From an uncultured Gemmataceae bacterium (GTDB lineage Bacteria; Planctomycetota; Planctomycetia; Gemmatales; Gemmataceae): DNA of 64,000 bases. The stretch lies in the NCBI GenBank assembly GCA_937923405.1, contig CALDUY010000002.1:124001-188000 (forward strand), in the 5' to 3' direction. Below the pieces are notes generated by a model. That model saw nothing but the letters and a program-made list of their open reading frames with translations. It had not been told where the DNA came from and did not search any database. Shown here one piece after another: positions 36,054 through 46,053 of this stretch. The translations under genes were made by a program, and so were the position numbers. Each line of letters opens with the position of its first letter. Within the stretch, counting starts at the first letter, position 1.

Positions 36054-36472
36054 GAATCACCTCCTGAAGCGAAAAAAGTCTTCACGGCCTGTCTAAGAAT
36101 AGACAGGCACATCGGTCCCTACGGGAGGCCGACAAACGAGAGGGGTTATACAACCATAGTTCCAGATTGCTCAGATGCAAATCGTTCTGAGTTGATTTCT
36201 CATCTGAGAGCGAAACGATCCCCAAGGGACAACAAGGAGCAGTGCTGATGGTGAGGGGGCTACGCTGCTGTGCATTTGGATCTCTGGACGCATCTTCCGC
36301 GTCGGCATTTTGAGGTTAGGCAAGGGGGGCGAAATTCAGCGAACTAGCTCGCTGGGCGGCTCGTGGCTGACGGTGATGGCTTGACAAGGTTTGCTCCTTC
36401 CCTCACGATGGCCAGGGGACAACTCCGCGTGTGGCCCGTGTTCGCTCTCTCTATTCTCAATGAGTTTCAGCC
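36054..36472. other. 419-bp divergent intergenic region (kinase / hutU)
   Basis: No gene is convincing here. It contains the kinase leader with a 9-bp perfect hairpin (36087-36108) and the strong kinase ribosome-binding site (36057-36065). Toward hutU there is a lone TTGACA near 36374 without a good -10 partner. Confidence 0.6.
36087..36108 (-). other. 9-bp perfect hairpin in the kinase leader
   Basis: GCCTGTCTA (36087-36095) and TAGACAGGC (36100-36108) flank a 4-nt loop. Read in the kinase direction it is followed 9 nt later by six T, then the Shine-Dalgarno. It could be an operator or a weak attenuator. Confidence 0.4.
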
Positions 36473-38131
<1,659 letters not shown>

Positions 38132-38200
38132 CGCCCTACATAGTCGATTAAAGGCGAGCAGGAATTGTAACTTGTTCGTCGACTAGAGCGCTTCTCCAAA

Positions 38201-38327
38201 TGGTGTAGAGGCAACGAAGTAGGAAGTGCGTTCGCAGACGGAAACTTGCTGTCGCCGGCTTTAGCCCGCGGCTAGCTGCCAATCCAAATCGGTAGTCGCC
38301 GGCTTTAGCCTGCGAGCCGCTACACCA
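38201..38327. repeat. Palindromic TIR-bounded repeat, copy B
   Basis: 127 bp between convergent hutU and the HEAT gene. The ends are TGGTGTAGAGG (38201-38211) and CCGCTACACCA (38317-38327), an inverted pair with one mismatch. The inside holds GCCGGCTTTAGCCCGCGGC and GCCGGCTTTAGCCTGCG units. The left arm is the reverse complement of the tail seen at the right end of copies C to E. Confidence 0.85.
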
Positions 38328-38390
38328 GTTTGTAACGCGTACTAACAGCATTGGCGAGTAGATGAAGCTGAACGCGGTTGGTTTGATCGA

Positions 38391-39167
38391 TCAGCGGTTG
38401 GAATCTCGTTGAAGGTAATCCAACACCTGGCGAGCACGACTGCGGACCAATGGGGATTCATGGTTCAGGCTGGCTTGTAAAATCGGAAGAGCTGTATCCT
38501 CCAGCTGGTACAACACCGGACTAGGGCGTTCGTCCTCTTCGTCCCAGGGGGGCATGTGCAACAGGGCCGAGACGGCGTCACTGCCAATCGGCCCTAGATA
38601 CATTAGCACCGCTTCGGCACGCGCCCGCACCTCGGGGCTAGGATGACTCAATGCCGTGATGCTCGCGTCGAGTGCGTTGTGACGTACCAGTGCTTCGACA
38701 CGCAGTTGCTCCAGTCGCCAGAGGCGTCCCAGGTCGGTCTCTAGCACAGCCCGACAGGCTGACTCGGTCGTTGGCCCCACGGCACAGAGTAAGTACATGG
38801 CATGGACGCGCTCTCCAGGATGGGAGAAGTGAAGTCGCTCCAAGGCATCGCGTTCTCGCTCGGCCAAATCCACGCCTAACTCGGCGAGCAGGGCGACACA
38901 GTCCTCCAGAAGCACGGCATCCACTCCGCGTTCCAGGGCTTCCAACAAAGCGTTTCGGCCCGCCTCTGGCACACTTCGTGCGAGACGATCGATCACCTCG
39001 AACGTACCCACTGGATCATCTACTTCGGACTGACAACGAACCAGCACTTCGGGCAGAACCCAAGCTAGCGAGGCCGGTGCCTCTGTGGCTAGCCGCACAC
39101 GCAGACGTAGTAGCAGAGTAAACAGATCCATCTCGTCGCTGACAAAGTTGCCTGTCGCTGGATGCAT
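38391..39167 (-). CDS. HEAT-repeat-like helical protein
   Basis: 258 residues, soluble, made almost entirely of helices with HEAT-like periodicity: NALLEALERGVDAVLLEDCVALL, HPGERVHAMYLLCAVG, HPSPEVRARAEAVLMYLGPIG and ESPLVRSRARQVLDYLQ. Such proteins are protein-binding scaffolds. A start at 39131 (MDLFTLLLRLRV) is an alternative to 39167; neither has a clear ribosome-binding site. The function and partner are unknown. The next gene upstream on this strand begins 200 bp away. Confidence 0.7.
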   Translation of the reverse strand: MHPATGNFVSDEMDLFTLLLRLRVRLATEAPASLAWVLPEVLVRCQSEVDDPVGTFEVIDRLARSVPEAGRNALLEALERGVDAVLLEDCVALLAELGVDLAERERDALERLHFSHPGERVHAMYLLCAVGPTTESACRAVLETDLGRLWRLEQLRVEALVRHNALDASITALSHPSPEVRARAEAVLMYLGPIGSDAVSALLHMPPWDEEDERPSPVLYQLEDTALPILQASLNHESPLVRSRARQVLDYLQRDSNR

Positions 39168-39366
39168 GCCGTTTCGGACTCCCCAAATGGTCGTTGGGAT
39201 CGGTACTTTGTTAGAAGTGTAGCTCCAAACTAGAACGGACGCTGCCCGCCCTCCGCCTGAGAGGGCTACCCCTCATCCCTAGTGGGAAGAAGGGAGAAAG
39301 AATACGTCCGAACATCCTAACTGCGTAACTCCTACCTCGGGGTGAGCCACTTCTGCTTCGAGGGGG

Positions 39367-39801
39367 TCAGCGACTTTCCTTGAACTCGTGCTTCACCTCT
39401 TTGGGGATGGCGAACAGTTTGACGTGTCGGCGAAGATCGCGAGTCAAGCCTCGCTTCATTGTGAAGACACACACTGCCTCACCCTGTTTTTTGTCCTTGA
39501 TCGTCTCGAAGTAAAGGCGATCCCCACCCGAGCCGGCCCACTTGACCAACAGCAAATACTCCTTTTTGAGATCGATTTTTTTACTGAGGGCCGTGCGTGC
39601 GTCCTTATCCGGTATCGCCTCCTCGAACTCCTTCTCGGTAGTGATCTTGATGGATTGCAGCTTCCCGGACTCGGCAGTGTCGATCTTCAGTCCCTTGATG
39701 TCGATTTCTCGCTCTCCTTCATGGCCTTTCTTTTCCTTCGGTTCAGGGGACTGAGCAAGAACAACAGTGATCATAGTCAGGATAACAGCAATAGCACGCA
39801 T
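39367..39801 (-). CDS. Small exported protein of unknown function
   Basis: 144 residues from the ATG at 39801 (GGAG 8 nt upstream), beginning with a signal peptide (AIAVILTMITVVLAQS). After a Lys/Glu-rich stretch, the mature part (KSITEKEFEEAIPDKDART, YLLLVKWAGSGGDRLYFE, EAVCVFTMKRGLTRDLRRHVKLFAIP) is a compact alpha/beta-looking domain. I recognise no family, though small exported proteins of this length and style are common in planctomycetes. It lies 82 bp downstream of the ThuA protein on the same strand. Confidence 0.7.
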   Translation of the reverse strand: MRAIAVILTMITVVLAQSPEPKEKKGHEGEREIDIKGLKIDTAESGKLQSIKITTEKEFEEAIPDKDARTALSKKIDLKKEYLLLVKWAGSGGDRLYFETIKDKKQGEAVCVFTMKRGLTRDLRRHVKLFAIPKEVKHEFKESR

Positions 39802-39883
39802 GGGAAATACTCCGTAAAAGGAATGAGGAGCTAACCGGTACATTCTATGCCCGATTGATTCCAGTCGTGCAAGCAAAATGAGG

Positions 39884-41467
39884 TCAAGGCAGCGGAGCGC
39901 CGGCGGTCCATCGAACCGCGCGACGGAGCAGTTCACACAGTTCGACAGCGTCCCAGGTCTTCTCACTGTGGCCCAAGAGGGTCTGAAACACCCGGCCTTT
40001 GCCGTAGTGGTAGGTCCAGGCTAGCGGTTCCAGTTTCTTGGTTACTTTGGACTCGGCGACAAGCAGCGGTTCGATCGCCTCGTCGCCATCCTGACCGAAG
40101 TACAGCTCGTCCTCGATCTCAAAGCGTTTCAACCCCATGGTCAAGGGATGCTTGGCTTTGGTCACCAGCACGGTAAACCGACCGAAGGCATCGTGGCCAC
40201 TTGGCGGACGATCGCCGCGTTTCTGATGATTCCAAACACGACGCACGATCTTGCGGTACTCTGGCCAGTCGGACGCGCCGGCCATCGGCAGCGAGGGATG
40301 AAACGCGCCGTTGGCAAAGTGAACGAGAATCAACCCGCCGCCCTCGCGAACGAACTGAGCAAAGGCCTGCTTGCTCTTGTCGCTGGGGCCGCGCGGGTCG
40401 TGCCAGTTGCACCAGTTATTGAGCAGGATTACCGAGTAGTTCGATAAATCCCGTTTGGCCAACTCGTCGAAGTCGGTGACGACGTCGACCCGCAGACAGG
40501 TGTCCTGCTCCAGGGCCGCCTGAAGACGTTGAGTAGACTTCTCCCAATTGTGCCATTTATGCGCCTCGTTGCCGCTGACGAGCAGAACGCGAACCTGTTG
40601 CTGCAATTTAGGATCGCGAATGTCTGCATGCGTGAAGAAGCGAGCCTCGACGCCGTCGGGTGGAATCTCCACCTTGGCGGTCCAGGCCAGGGCGTTGAGC
40701 ATCATCTTGCGGAAGTTGTCATGCCGCCAGTTGTCGTAGAAGTGGCCGCAGGTCGTGCCGAAGCCTCGGCCTCCGTCCTCGCGTTCACGGACCCAAGCCA
40801 CGACGTTGCCTCGATCCTTGCGTCCCCCGAGAGACGGTACAATCCAGATCGGTTTTGTGGCTGGATCGTCGTCCTTGAAACGAAGGTTGTAGTAGAACTC
40901 TTCCCGCATGGTGAACGGGGTCAACCCACGAGAGACCGGATGCTCGGGAGTGCCTAGCGAGATTGCCGCCTCTTTGGTAGTGATCGACGAGTACCACTTG
41001 CGTTCGCCGTTGGTCTCCCATTGGAAAAACGCGCCGGACCAGCGGAGCATCTGTTCGGCATACTGATTGGGAGCAAAGGTCGAGAAATGGAAGGTAGCGA
41101 AACCGCAGCCTCGTTTCATTTGCTGGTCGAGGAAGCGGACCCGTTCGGGACTGGCTAAGTGCGGAGCTTCCTCAAACAGGTGGCCATCGCGGCCGTCGGA
41201 AACGATGAGGATTGAGTCGGCATCCTCCAGCGTGCGCGGATCACGAGGCCAACCGTTGAGATGGATTTCTACCTTTACACGATCCTTAATATTACTGTTG
41301 TGGAACATCGCCTGCAACAGCTGAACCGACCAGCCGTAGTCGTGGATGCCGTTGCCCACCGGACCATGACTTTTCTTGCCGGCGAGAAGAACGAGCTTTT
41401 TGGGCTTGAGAGGAGCTTCGGCAGCCGGAGAAGCAACGAGGAGGGAGATCAGGAGGGTTGCGTACAT
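39884..41467 (-). CDS. Exported protein with two ThuA domains
   Basis: 527 residues from the ATG at 41467 (GGAG 8 nt upstream), with a signal peptide (TLLISLLVASPAAEA). The first ThuA-like domain (about 28-270) has LLAGKKSHG, DGRDGH and ATFHFSTFAPNQ. The second (about 285-520) has VLLVSGNEAHKWHNWEKST, GGGLILVHFANGAF, and LAWTYHYGKGRVFQTLLGHS. ThuA proteins are linked to trehalose/sugar use and to glycoside catabolism in planctomycetes; the reaction is not established. The tandem arrangement doubles the usual unit of about 230-260 residues. Confidence 0.85.
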   Translation of the reverse strand: MYATLLISLLVASPAAEAPLKPKKLVLLAGKKSHGPVGNGIHDYGWSVQLLQAMFHNSNIKDRVKVEIHLNGWPRDPRTLEDADSILIVSDGRDGHLFEEAPHLASPERVRFLDQQMKRGCGFATFHFSTFAPNQYAEQMLRWSGAFFQWETNGERKWYSSITTKEAAISLGTPEHPVSRGLTPFTMREEFYYNLRFKDDDPATKPIWIVPSLGGRKDRGNVVAWVREREDGGRGFGTTCGHFYDNWRHDNFRKMMLNALAWTAKVEIPPDGVEARFFTHADIRDPKLQQQVRVLLVSGNEAHKWHNWEKSTQRLQAALEQDTCLRVDVVTDFDELAKRDLSNYSVILLNNWCNWHDPRGPSDKSKQAFAQFVREGGGLILVHFANGAFHPSLPMAGASDWPEYRKIVRRVWNHQKRGDRPPSGHDAFGRFTVLVTKAKHPLTMGLKRFEIEDELYFGQDGDEAIEPLLVAESKVTKKLEPLAWTYHYGKGRVFQTLLGHSEKTWDAVELCELLRRAVRWTAGAPLP

Positions 41468-41605
41468 GGTGGGAACTCCGAGCAATCAGGTGGCTCGTGC
41501 ATGCTAGAGACTATGCGTGGGAGGGGCAAGCGGAGGGCAACACTTTTCGTACTCTTCCTATCGCCCGTTTGCCAGAACTGCCTGGATTCTCTAGTAAACT
41601 TCGGG

Positions 41606-41634
41606 TTGATCGGTTTGCCAATCTGGAACATAAG
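41606..41634 (+). promoter_or_regulatory. Weak sigma-70-like promoter for the decaheme gene
   Basis: TTGATC (41606-41611) and CATAAG (41629-41634) with a 17-bp spacer lie 50 bp before the ATG at 41685, in the 217-bp gap between divergent genes. Confidence 0.3.
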
Positions 41635-41684
41635 GCGATGTCTCCTGGTGCGGTTCCACGTCGTCCCTGGTGGAGCATCGTTTT

Positions 41685-44600
41685 ATGAATCGCGACTGGC
41701 TGGCTCGCCTGATCTTTCCTGGCTTTGTCGTGCTAGTGCTAATGGGATTGTGGCTAGGATCGTCGAGTCCACGTCGTCCGGTGGCCTCGCTGCCGGGACC
41801 GACTACGCATCTGGAGCCATACCCGATGCCGCCGGAGTTGGTTGGCGTCGATCTCTTGCGACAGACCGCCGAGGAGGCCCGCGCCAAGAGTGTCGGCTGT
41901 CTCACTTGCCATAAGGCCCACGATCCGCACTACAAAGACACGCTGCGACTGGGCTGTGTCGATTGTCATGGTGGCAATGCGCTGACCACGATCAAGGAAA
42001 AGGCTCACGTTCAGCCCCGCTTTCCCGAGGCCTGGACCAGCTCGGCTAATCCGGTTCGCTCTTACACATTGCTGAATCACGAACACCCCGAGTTCATCCG
42101 CTTTGTCAACCCTGGTGACCTGCGCGTGGCTCACATCAGTTGCGGCACAATCAATTGTCACCCTAAAGAGGTCTTGCAAGTCCGTAAAAGTATGATGACA
42201 CACGGCTGCATGCTCTGGGGAGCGGCTCTGTACAACAATGGCGCAGTGCCGAGCAAGCGAGCGCTGTACGGAGAAGCGTACAGTATGCACGGCGTGCCGT
42301 TGGCGTTGCAGACGGTTCCGCCTCCTTCTGAATGGGAGCAGACGAACAAGGGCGTTCTGCCGCGGCTTGATCCGTTGCCTCGGTTTGAAATCACCCAGCC
42401 GGGCAACATCCTTCGCATCTTTGAACGCGGCGGTAAATTTTTGCTCGAACCCGGCATCCCACGGATCGAGGAGGAGCCTGGGCGACCAATTTTGACTCGG
42501 CTCAGCGTGCGTGGGCTGGGGACGAAGAACCGCGTCGATCCCACGTTCACCGGGTTGCAGAAAACTCGACTGCTGGACCCGACGTTGAACTTCCTGGGCA
42601 CCAACGATCATCCCGGCGACTATCGTTCCTCGGGCTGCACCGCCTGCCACGTCCTTTATGCCAACGATCGTTCACGGGTCCATTCCGGACCGTATGCGGT
42701 CTACGGCAACCAAGGGTTGAGCTTCAGTGAGGATCCGTGCATTCCCAAGAATGAGCGCGGGCACCCCATCGCCCATCGCTTCGCCCCCGGCAATAGCATT
42801 CCGACCAGTCAATGTATGGTGTGTCACATCCACCCCGGTACGACGGTGATGAACTCTTACGTCGGCTTCATGTGGTGGGATGAGGAGACCGACGGCCACC
42901 TGATTTATCCAGCCAAGCAGAAGTATCCAACCGCCGAGGAAATGATCCAACAGCAGATGTCCAATCCTAATAAGTCGTCGGTCCGCAGCCGACTCAGCGA
43001 GCCGGAGTTTCTCGATAACTTAATTGAACTGAACAAGCATACCCAGCACACGCAATTCGCCGACTTCCACGGACACGGCTGGGCGTTTCGCGCTGTCTTC
43101 CGCCGCGATCGCAAGGGCAACTATCTCGATCGTAAGGGGAACCTCGTGCCGAACGTCACCAACGAACTGTTGCAGGAAGCGATGCGCTACCAGCAGCAGC
43201 CTCCAAAGGACCGCGTCGGCAAGGATTGCGTGCCGTTGCACCTGATGGACATTCACATGGAAAAGGGCATGCACTGTATCGATTGCCACTTCGTGCAGGA
43301 CATGCACGGCAACACGAAACTGCAACAGGAGGTCCGCGCTGCCGTGGAGATTCAGTGCATCGACTGTCACGGCACCGTCGGACAAAGGGCGACGCTTCGG
43401 ACGAACGGCCCAGCGGCGTACACCAGCAGTAAAGAAGGAGGGCGCGATCTGGCGGCCCTGCGCACGCCGTGGGGCCGACGCCGCTTCGAGGTCCAGGGCG
43501 ACAAGATTATTCAGTGGTCGATGGTGGAGAAGGAGCTCGCCTGGGAGGTGCCACAAACCATCGACACCATCACTCCGGGGCATCCGCGGTACAACGCCAA
43601 GGCCGCCTTGGCCAAGACCGTCCGCTTTGGAGCTGATGGCACTCTGGAATATGGCAAAATGGACCACTGCGATCGCTACGCCCATCAGAATGACAACATG
43701 AGCTGCATCGCCTGCCATAGTTCGTGGAACCCCAGTTGCTTCGGCTGTCATCTGCCACAGAAGGCGAACGTCAAGACGCCAATGCTCCACAACGAAGGAG
43801 AAGTGACGCGAAATTACATCGAGTACAACTTCCAAACCCTTCGCGAGGATGTCTACATGCTGGCTCGCGATGGCGACGTGACCGGCAATCGCATCGGACC
43901 ATCGCGGTCGTCGTGTGCCATCCACGTCGGCTCGTACAATGCCCTGCGCGAGTCGATCTACGTCCAGCAACAAACGATCTCAGCTGGCGGACTGTCCGGC
44001 ATCGCCTTCAGTACCAACGTGCCCCACACCGTTCGGGGACGCGATGGCACCAAACAATGCACCGACTGTCATGTCTCAACGAAGAACGACAACAACGCCA
44101 TCCTGAGCCAGCTGTTGATGCTCGGTACGGGGTACGTCAACTTCATTGGTCGCTACTGCTGGGTGGCAGCGGGAGAGCACGGCTTGGAGGCGGTCGTCGT
44201 CACCGAGCGCGACGAGCCACAAGCAGTGATCGGTAGCACGCTGCATCGACTGGCCTTTCCGAATCATTACGCCAAGCACCTCAAGTCTGGTCAAAAGCTG
44301 CTCATCTCGCACGAACATCCGGGCAAGGATATTTCCGAGCAGTTCTTCAAGCCATTCCTGAAGTGCGACGTGCGAAGCGTGCTAGCACGCGGGGAGTATC
44401 TCTACGCGGCCTGCGGCGAGGCTGGGGTGAGAATCTACGACATCGCCTTCATCGATCACAAGGGCTTTTCCGAACGGATCGCGACCGCGCCGGTCTCTCC
44501 GTTGGGACAACAGTTCCACGTCAAAACCAAACATGCGATGGCCGTGGCCGCTCCCACTACCATCGCACCAGATCCGACTCGGAAGCAGTTTCCCGAAAAC

Positions 44601-45530
44601 AAAGAGCAGCCGATCCACGCGATGTATGGCAACATCTACGTCGCCGACAAGTACGAGGGATTGGTCGTCATTGGTGTGGCCACGCTGCTGGACGGCAACC
44701 CGTTGAACAACTTCCTCAAACGTAGTGTCACCTTCAATCCCGATGGTCTCCTCGACGGGGCACGCAACCTCAAGATCGTTGGTACCAATGCCTACATCTC
44801 TTGCAACGCCGGTCTCGTGGTCGTGTCGCTTGAGAATCCGAAGAAACCAGAGGTGAAATCGGTAGTAGGCGAGCCGTTCCTAAAACAGCCCGGCGTGATT
44901 GAGGCTCAATTCCGCTACGCCTTCGTGTGCGACGAGGAGGGCATCAAGATTCTCGATATTACCGATCTGACTCATCCTAAACCCGCGGGCCAACTGTCGC
45001 TGAAGGATGCGCGGAGCATCTACTTGGCCCGAACCTACGCCTACGTCGCGGCAGGCAAGCATGGGTTGGTCATTGTGGATATTGAGAATCCGGAAAAGCC
45101 GCGTATCGACCAGGTGTTCACTGCCAACGGGCACATCAACGATCTGAATGATGTGAAACTCGGCATCACCTATTCGAGCCTGTTCGCCTACCTTGCGGAT
45201 GGCAAAAATGGCCTGCGCGTGGTGCAGCTGACCAACCCGGACATGCCGACCAATCCGGGCTTCTCGCCACGACCTCAGCCCTGCCTGATTGCGACATACA
45301 GACTCCCTGAAGGGGGGAAAGCATATGCCATCTCACGAGGGGTGGACCGTGACCGCGCCGTGGACGAGAGCGGCAATCAGATCGCCGTCTTCGGTCGCAT
45401 CGGAGCTAGGCCTCTGAACCTCGTCGAGCAACAAAAACTCTATCTGAAAAATGGTGCCCTCTGGCGCGTCGACGATGACCCACGCTCGCCCATCTATCGC
45501 TATGTCGCTCCGTCGAGACCCAACGATTAA
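41685..45530 (+). CDS. Decaheme cytochrome c fused to an LVIVD beta-propeller
   Basis: 1281 residues from the ATG at 41685; a GTG at 41670 is the alternative. An N-terminal hydrophobic segment (about 8-25) anchors or exports it. Ten heme-c sites are visible by first Cys: 72, 91, 153, 318, 377, 531, 558, 674, 685 and 792. Nine are CxxCH and the one at 153 is CxxxxCH (CGTINCH). The C-terminal third (about 850-1240) is a chain of LVIVD repeats (GLVVVSLENPKKPE, GIKILDITDLTHPK, GLVIVDIENPEKPR). It must be an exported multiheme electron carrier with a propeller domain. I know of no characterised protein with this layout. No reductase or oxidase genes adjoin. Confidence 0.9.
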   Translation: MNRDWLARLIFPGFVVLVLMGLWLGSSSPRRPVASLPGPTTHLEPYPMPPELVGVDLLRQTAEEARAKSVGCLTCHKAHDPHYKDTLRLGCVDCHGGNALTTIKEKAHVQPRFPEAWTSSANPVRSYTLLNHEHPEFIRFVNPGDLRVAHISCGTINCHPKEVLQVRKSMMTHGCMLWGAALYNNGAVPSKRALYGEAYSMHGVPLALQTVPPPSEWEQTNKGVLPRLDPLPRFEITQPGNILRIFERGGKFLLEPGIPRIEEEPGRPILTRLSVRGLGTKNRVDPTFTGLQKTRLLDPTLNFLGTNDHPGDYRSSGCTACHVLYANDRSRVHSGPYAVYGNQGLSFSEDPCIPKNERGHPIAHRFAPGNSIPTSQCMVCHIHPGTTVMNSYVGFMWWDEETDGHLIYPAKQKYPTAEEMIQQQMSNPNKSSVRSRLSEPEFLDNLIELNKHTQHTQFADFHGHGWAFRAVFRRDRKGNYLDRKGNLVPNVTNELLQEAMRYQQQPPKDRVGKDCVPLHLMDIHMEKGMHCIDCHFVQDMHGNTKLQQEVRAAVEIQCIDCHGTVGQRATLRTNGPAAYTSSKEGGRDLAALRTPWGRRRFEVQGDKIIQWSMVEKELAWEVPQTIDTITPGHPRYNAKAALAKTVRFGADGTLEYGKMDHCDRYAHQNDNMSCIACHSSWNPSCFGCHLPQKANVKTPMLHNEGEVTRNYIEYNFQTLREDVYMLARDGDVTGNRIGPSRSSCAIHVGSYNALRESIYVQQQTISAGGLSGIAFSTNVPHTVRGRDGTKQCTDCHVSTKNDNNAILSQLLMLGTGYVNFIGRYCWVAAGEHGLEAVVVTERDEPQAVIGSTLHRLAFPNHYAKHLKSGQKLLISHEHPGKDISEQFFKPFLKCDVRSVLARGEYLYAACGEAGVRIYDIAFIDHKGFSERIATAPVSPLGQQFHVKTKHAMAVAAPTTIAPDPTRKQFPENKEQPIHAMYGNIYVADKYEGLVVIGVATLLDGNPLNNFLKRSVTFNPDGLLDGARNLKIVGTNAYISCNAGLVVVSLENPKKPEVKSVVGEPFLKQPGVIEAQFRYAFVCDEEGIKILDITDLTHPKPAGQLSLKDARSIYLARTYAYVAAGKHGLVIVDIENPEKPRIDQVFTANGHINDLNDVKLGITYSSLFAYLADGKNGLRVVQLTNPDMPTNPGFSPRPQPCLIATYRLPEGGKAYAISRGVDRDRAVDESGNQIAVFGRIGARPLNLVEQQKLYLKNGALWRVDDDPRSPIYRYVAPSRPND

Positions 45531-45715
45531 TGCAGCCCACTGTTAACGAAAGTTAACACTCTTGCTGTTTGGTGTTCATCTCGTGAACAACACTATGATC
45601 GAACTGTTGGTTCTAAATGACGATTTAGTAATAATTTAGGCACTCCATAGGCTCTGGCGCGGAATCTGCTGGATTCATCCTGTTCCCTCTATCCCGTCTT
45701 CGAGGAGATCGTAAC
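45531..45715. other. Intergenic region with palindromes before the pilin-like gene
   Basis: GTTAAC (45542-45547) and GTTAAC (45552-45557) form a palindrome around GAAA. GTTCA (45574-45578) pairs with TGAAC (45584-45588) directly before a TATGAT box (45594-45599). The palindrome could be an operator overlapping a promoter for the small gene at 45716; the -35 match is poor. Confidence 0.35.
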
Positions 45716-45877
45716 GTGCTACGACGGTTTCTGATGAACGAAAGTGGATCAACGTCTCCGGAGTGGGCCTTTTTGGTGACGATTTTGGTACTCGGTGCAA
45801 TCACGGGAATCATCGCCAGCCGACCACTCGACGTGCAGGATCCCGAACCGCAGCCCGTGGCACAGGCAAAGCGCTAG
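45716..45877 (+). CDS. 53-residue pilin-like (Flp-type) small membrane protein
   Basis: GTG start at 45716 with AGGAG (45703-45707) 8 nt upstream, and TAG at 45875-45877, giving 53 residues. The sequence has a basic N-terminus, then FLMNESGSTSPEWA, a single membrane helix (FLVTILVLGAITGIIA) and a short acidic tail. The order, Glu in a small-residue context before a helix, is that of Flp/TadE-type prepilin-like small proteins (compare DESGxTxxEYA). No processing peptidase or assembly gene is in the window. Short, but the ribosome-binding site and structure support it. Confidence 0.65.
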   Translation: MLRRFLMNESGSTSPEWAFLVTILVLGAITGIIASRPLDVQDPEPQPVAQAKR

Positions 45878-45889
45878 TACACGTTAAGT

Positions 45890-46039
45890 TGGTGAAGCGG
45901 ATCGCAGGCTGCAGTCGGTAGCCGCGGGCTTTAGCCCGCGTTTGACGCGCGCCGGCTAAAGCCTGCGACTACCGCGACTGATGGTAGCCACAGGCTTTAG
46001 CCGGCGAACGAACTTCCATATCTCGCTGCCGCTACACCA
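45890..46039. repeat. Palindromic TIR-bounded repeat, copy C
   Basis: 150 bp between the pilin-like gene and the opposing barrel gene. The ends are TGGTGAAGCGG (45890-45900) and CCGCTACACCA (46029-46039), a nearly exact inverted pair. The inside has three palindromic units of the GCCGCGGGCTTTAGCCCGCG / GCCGGCTAAAGCCTGCG type. Confidence 0.88.
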
Positions 46040-46053
46040 TACTGAGGAACGTT

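Noticed and set aside
36374-36402. TTGACA as a promoter for hutU
   Set aside because: No -10 element at 16-18 bp; CACGAT is a poor match, so it was kept only as a note in the region entry.
43020-43973. 317-residue minus-strand frame inside the decaheme gene
   Set aside because: Entirely within a gene with ten conserved heme sites; its His-rich translation is a by-product.
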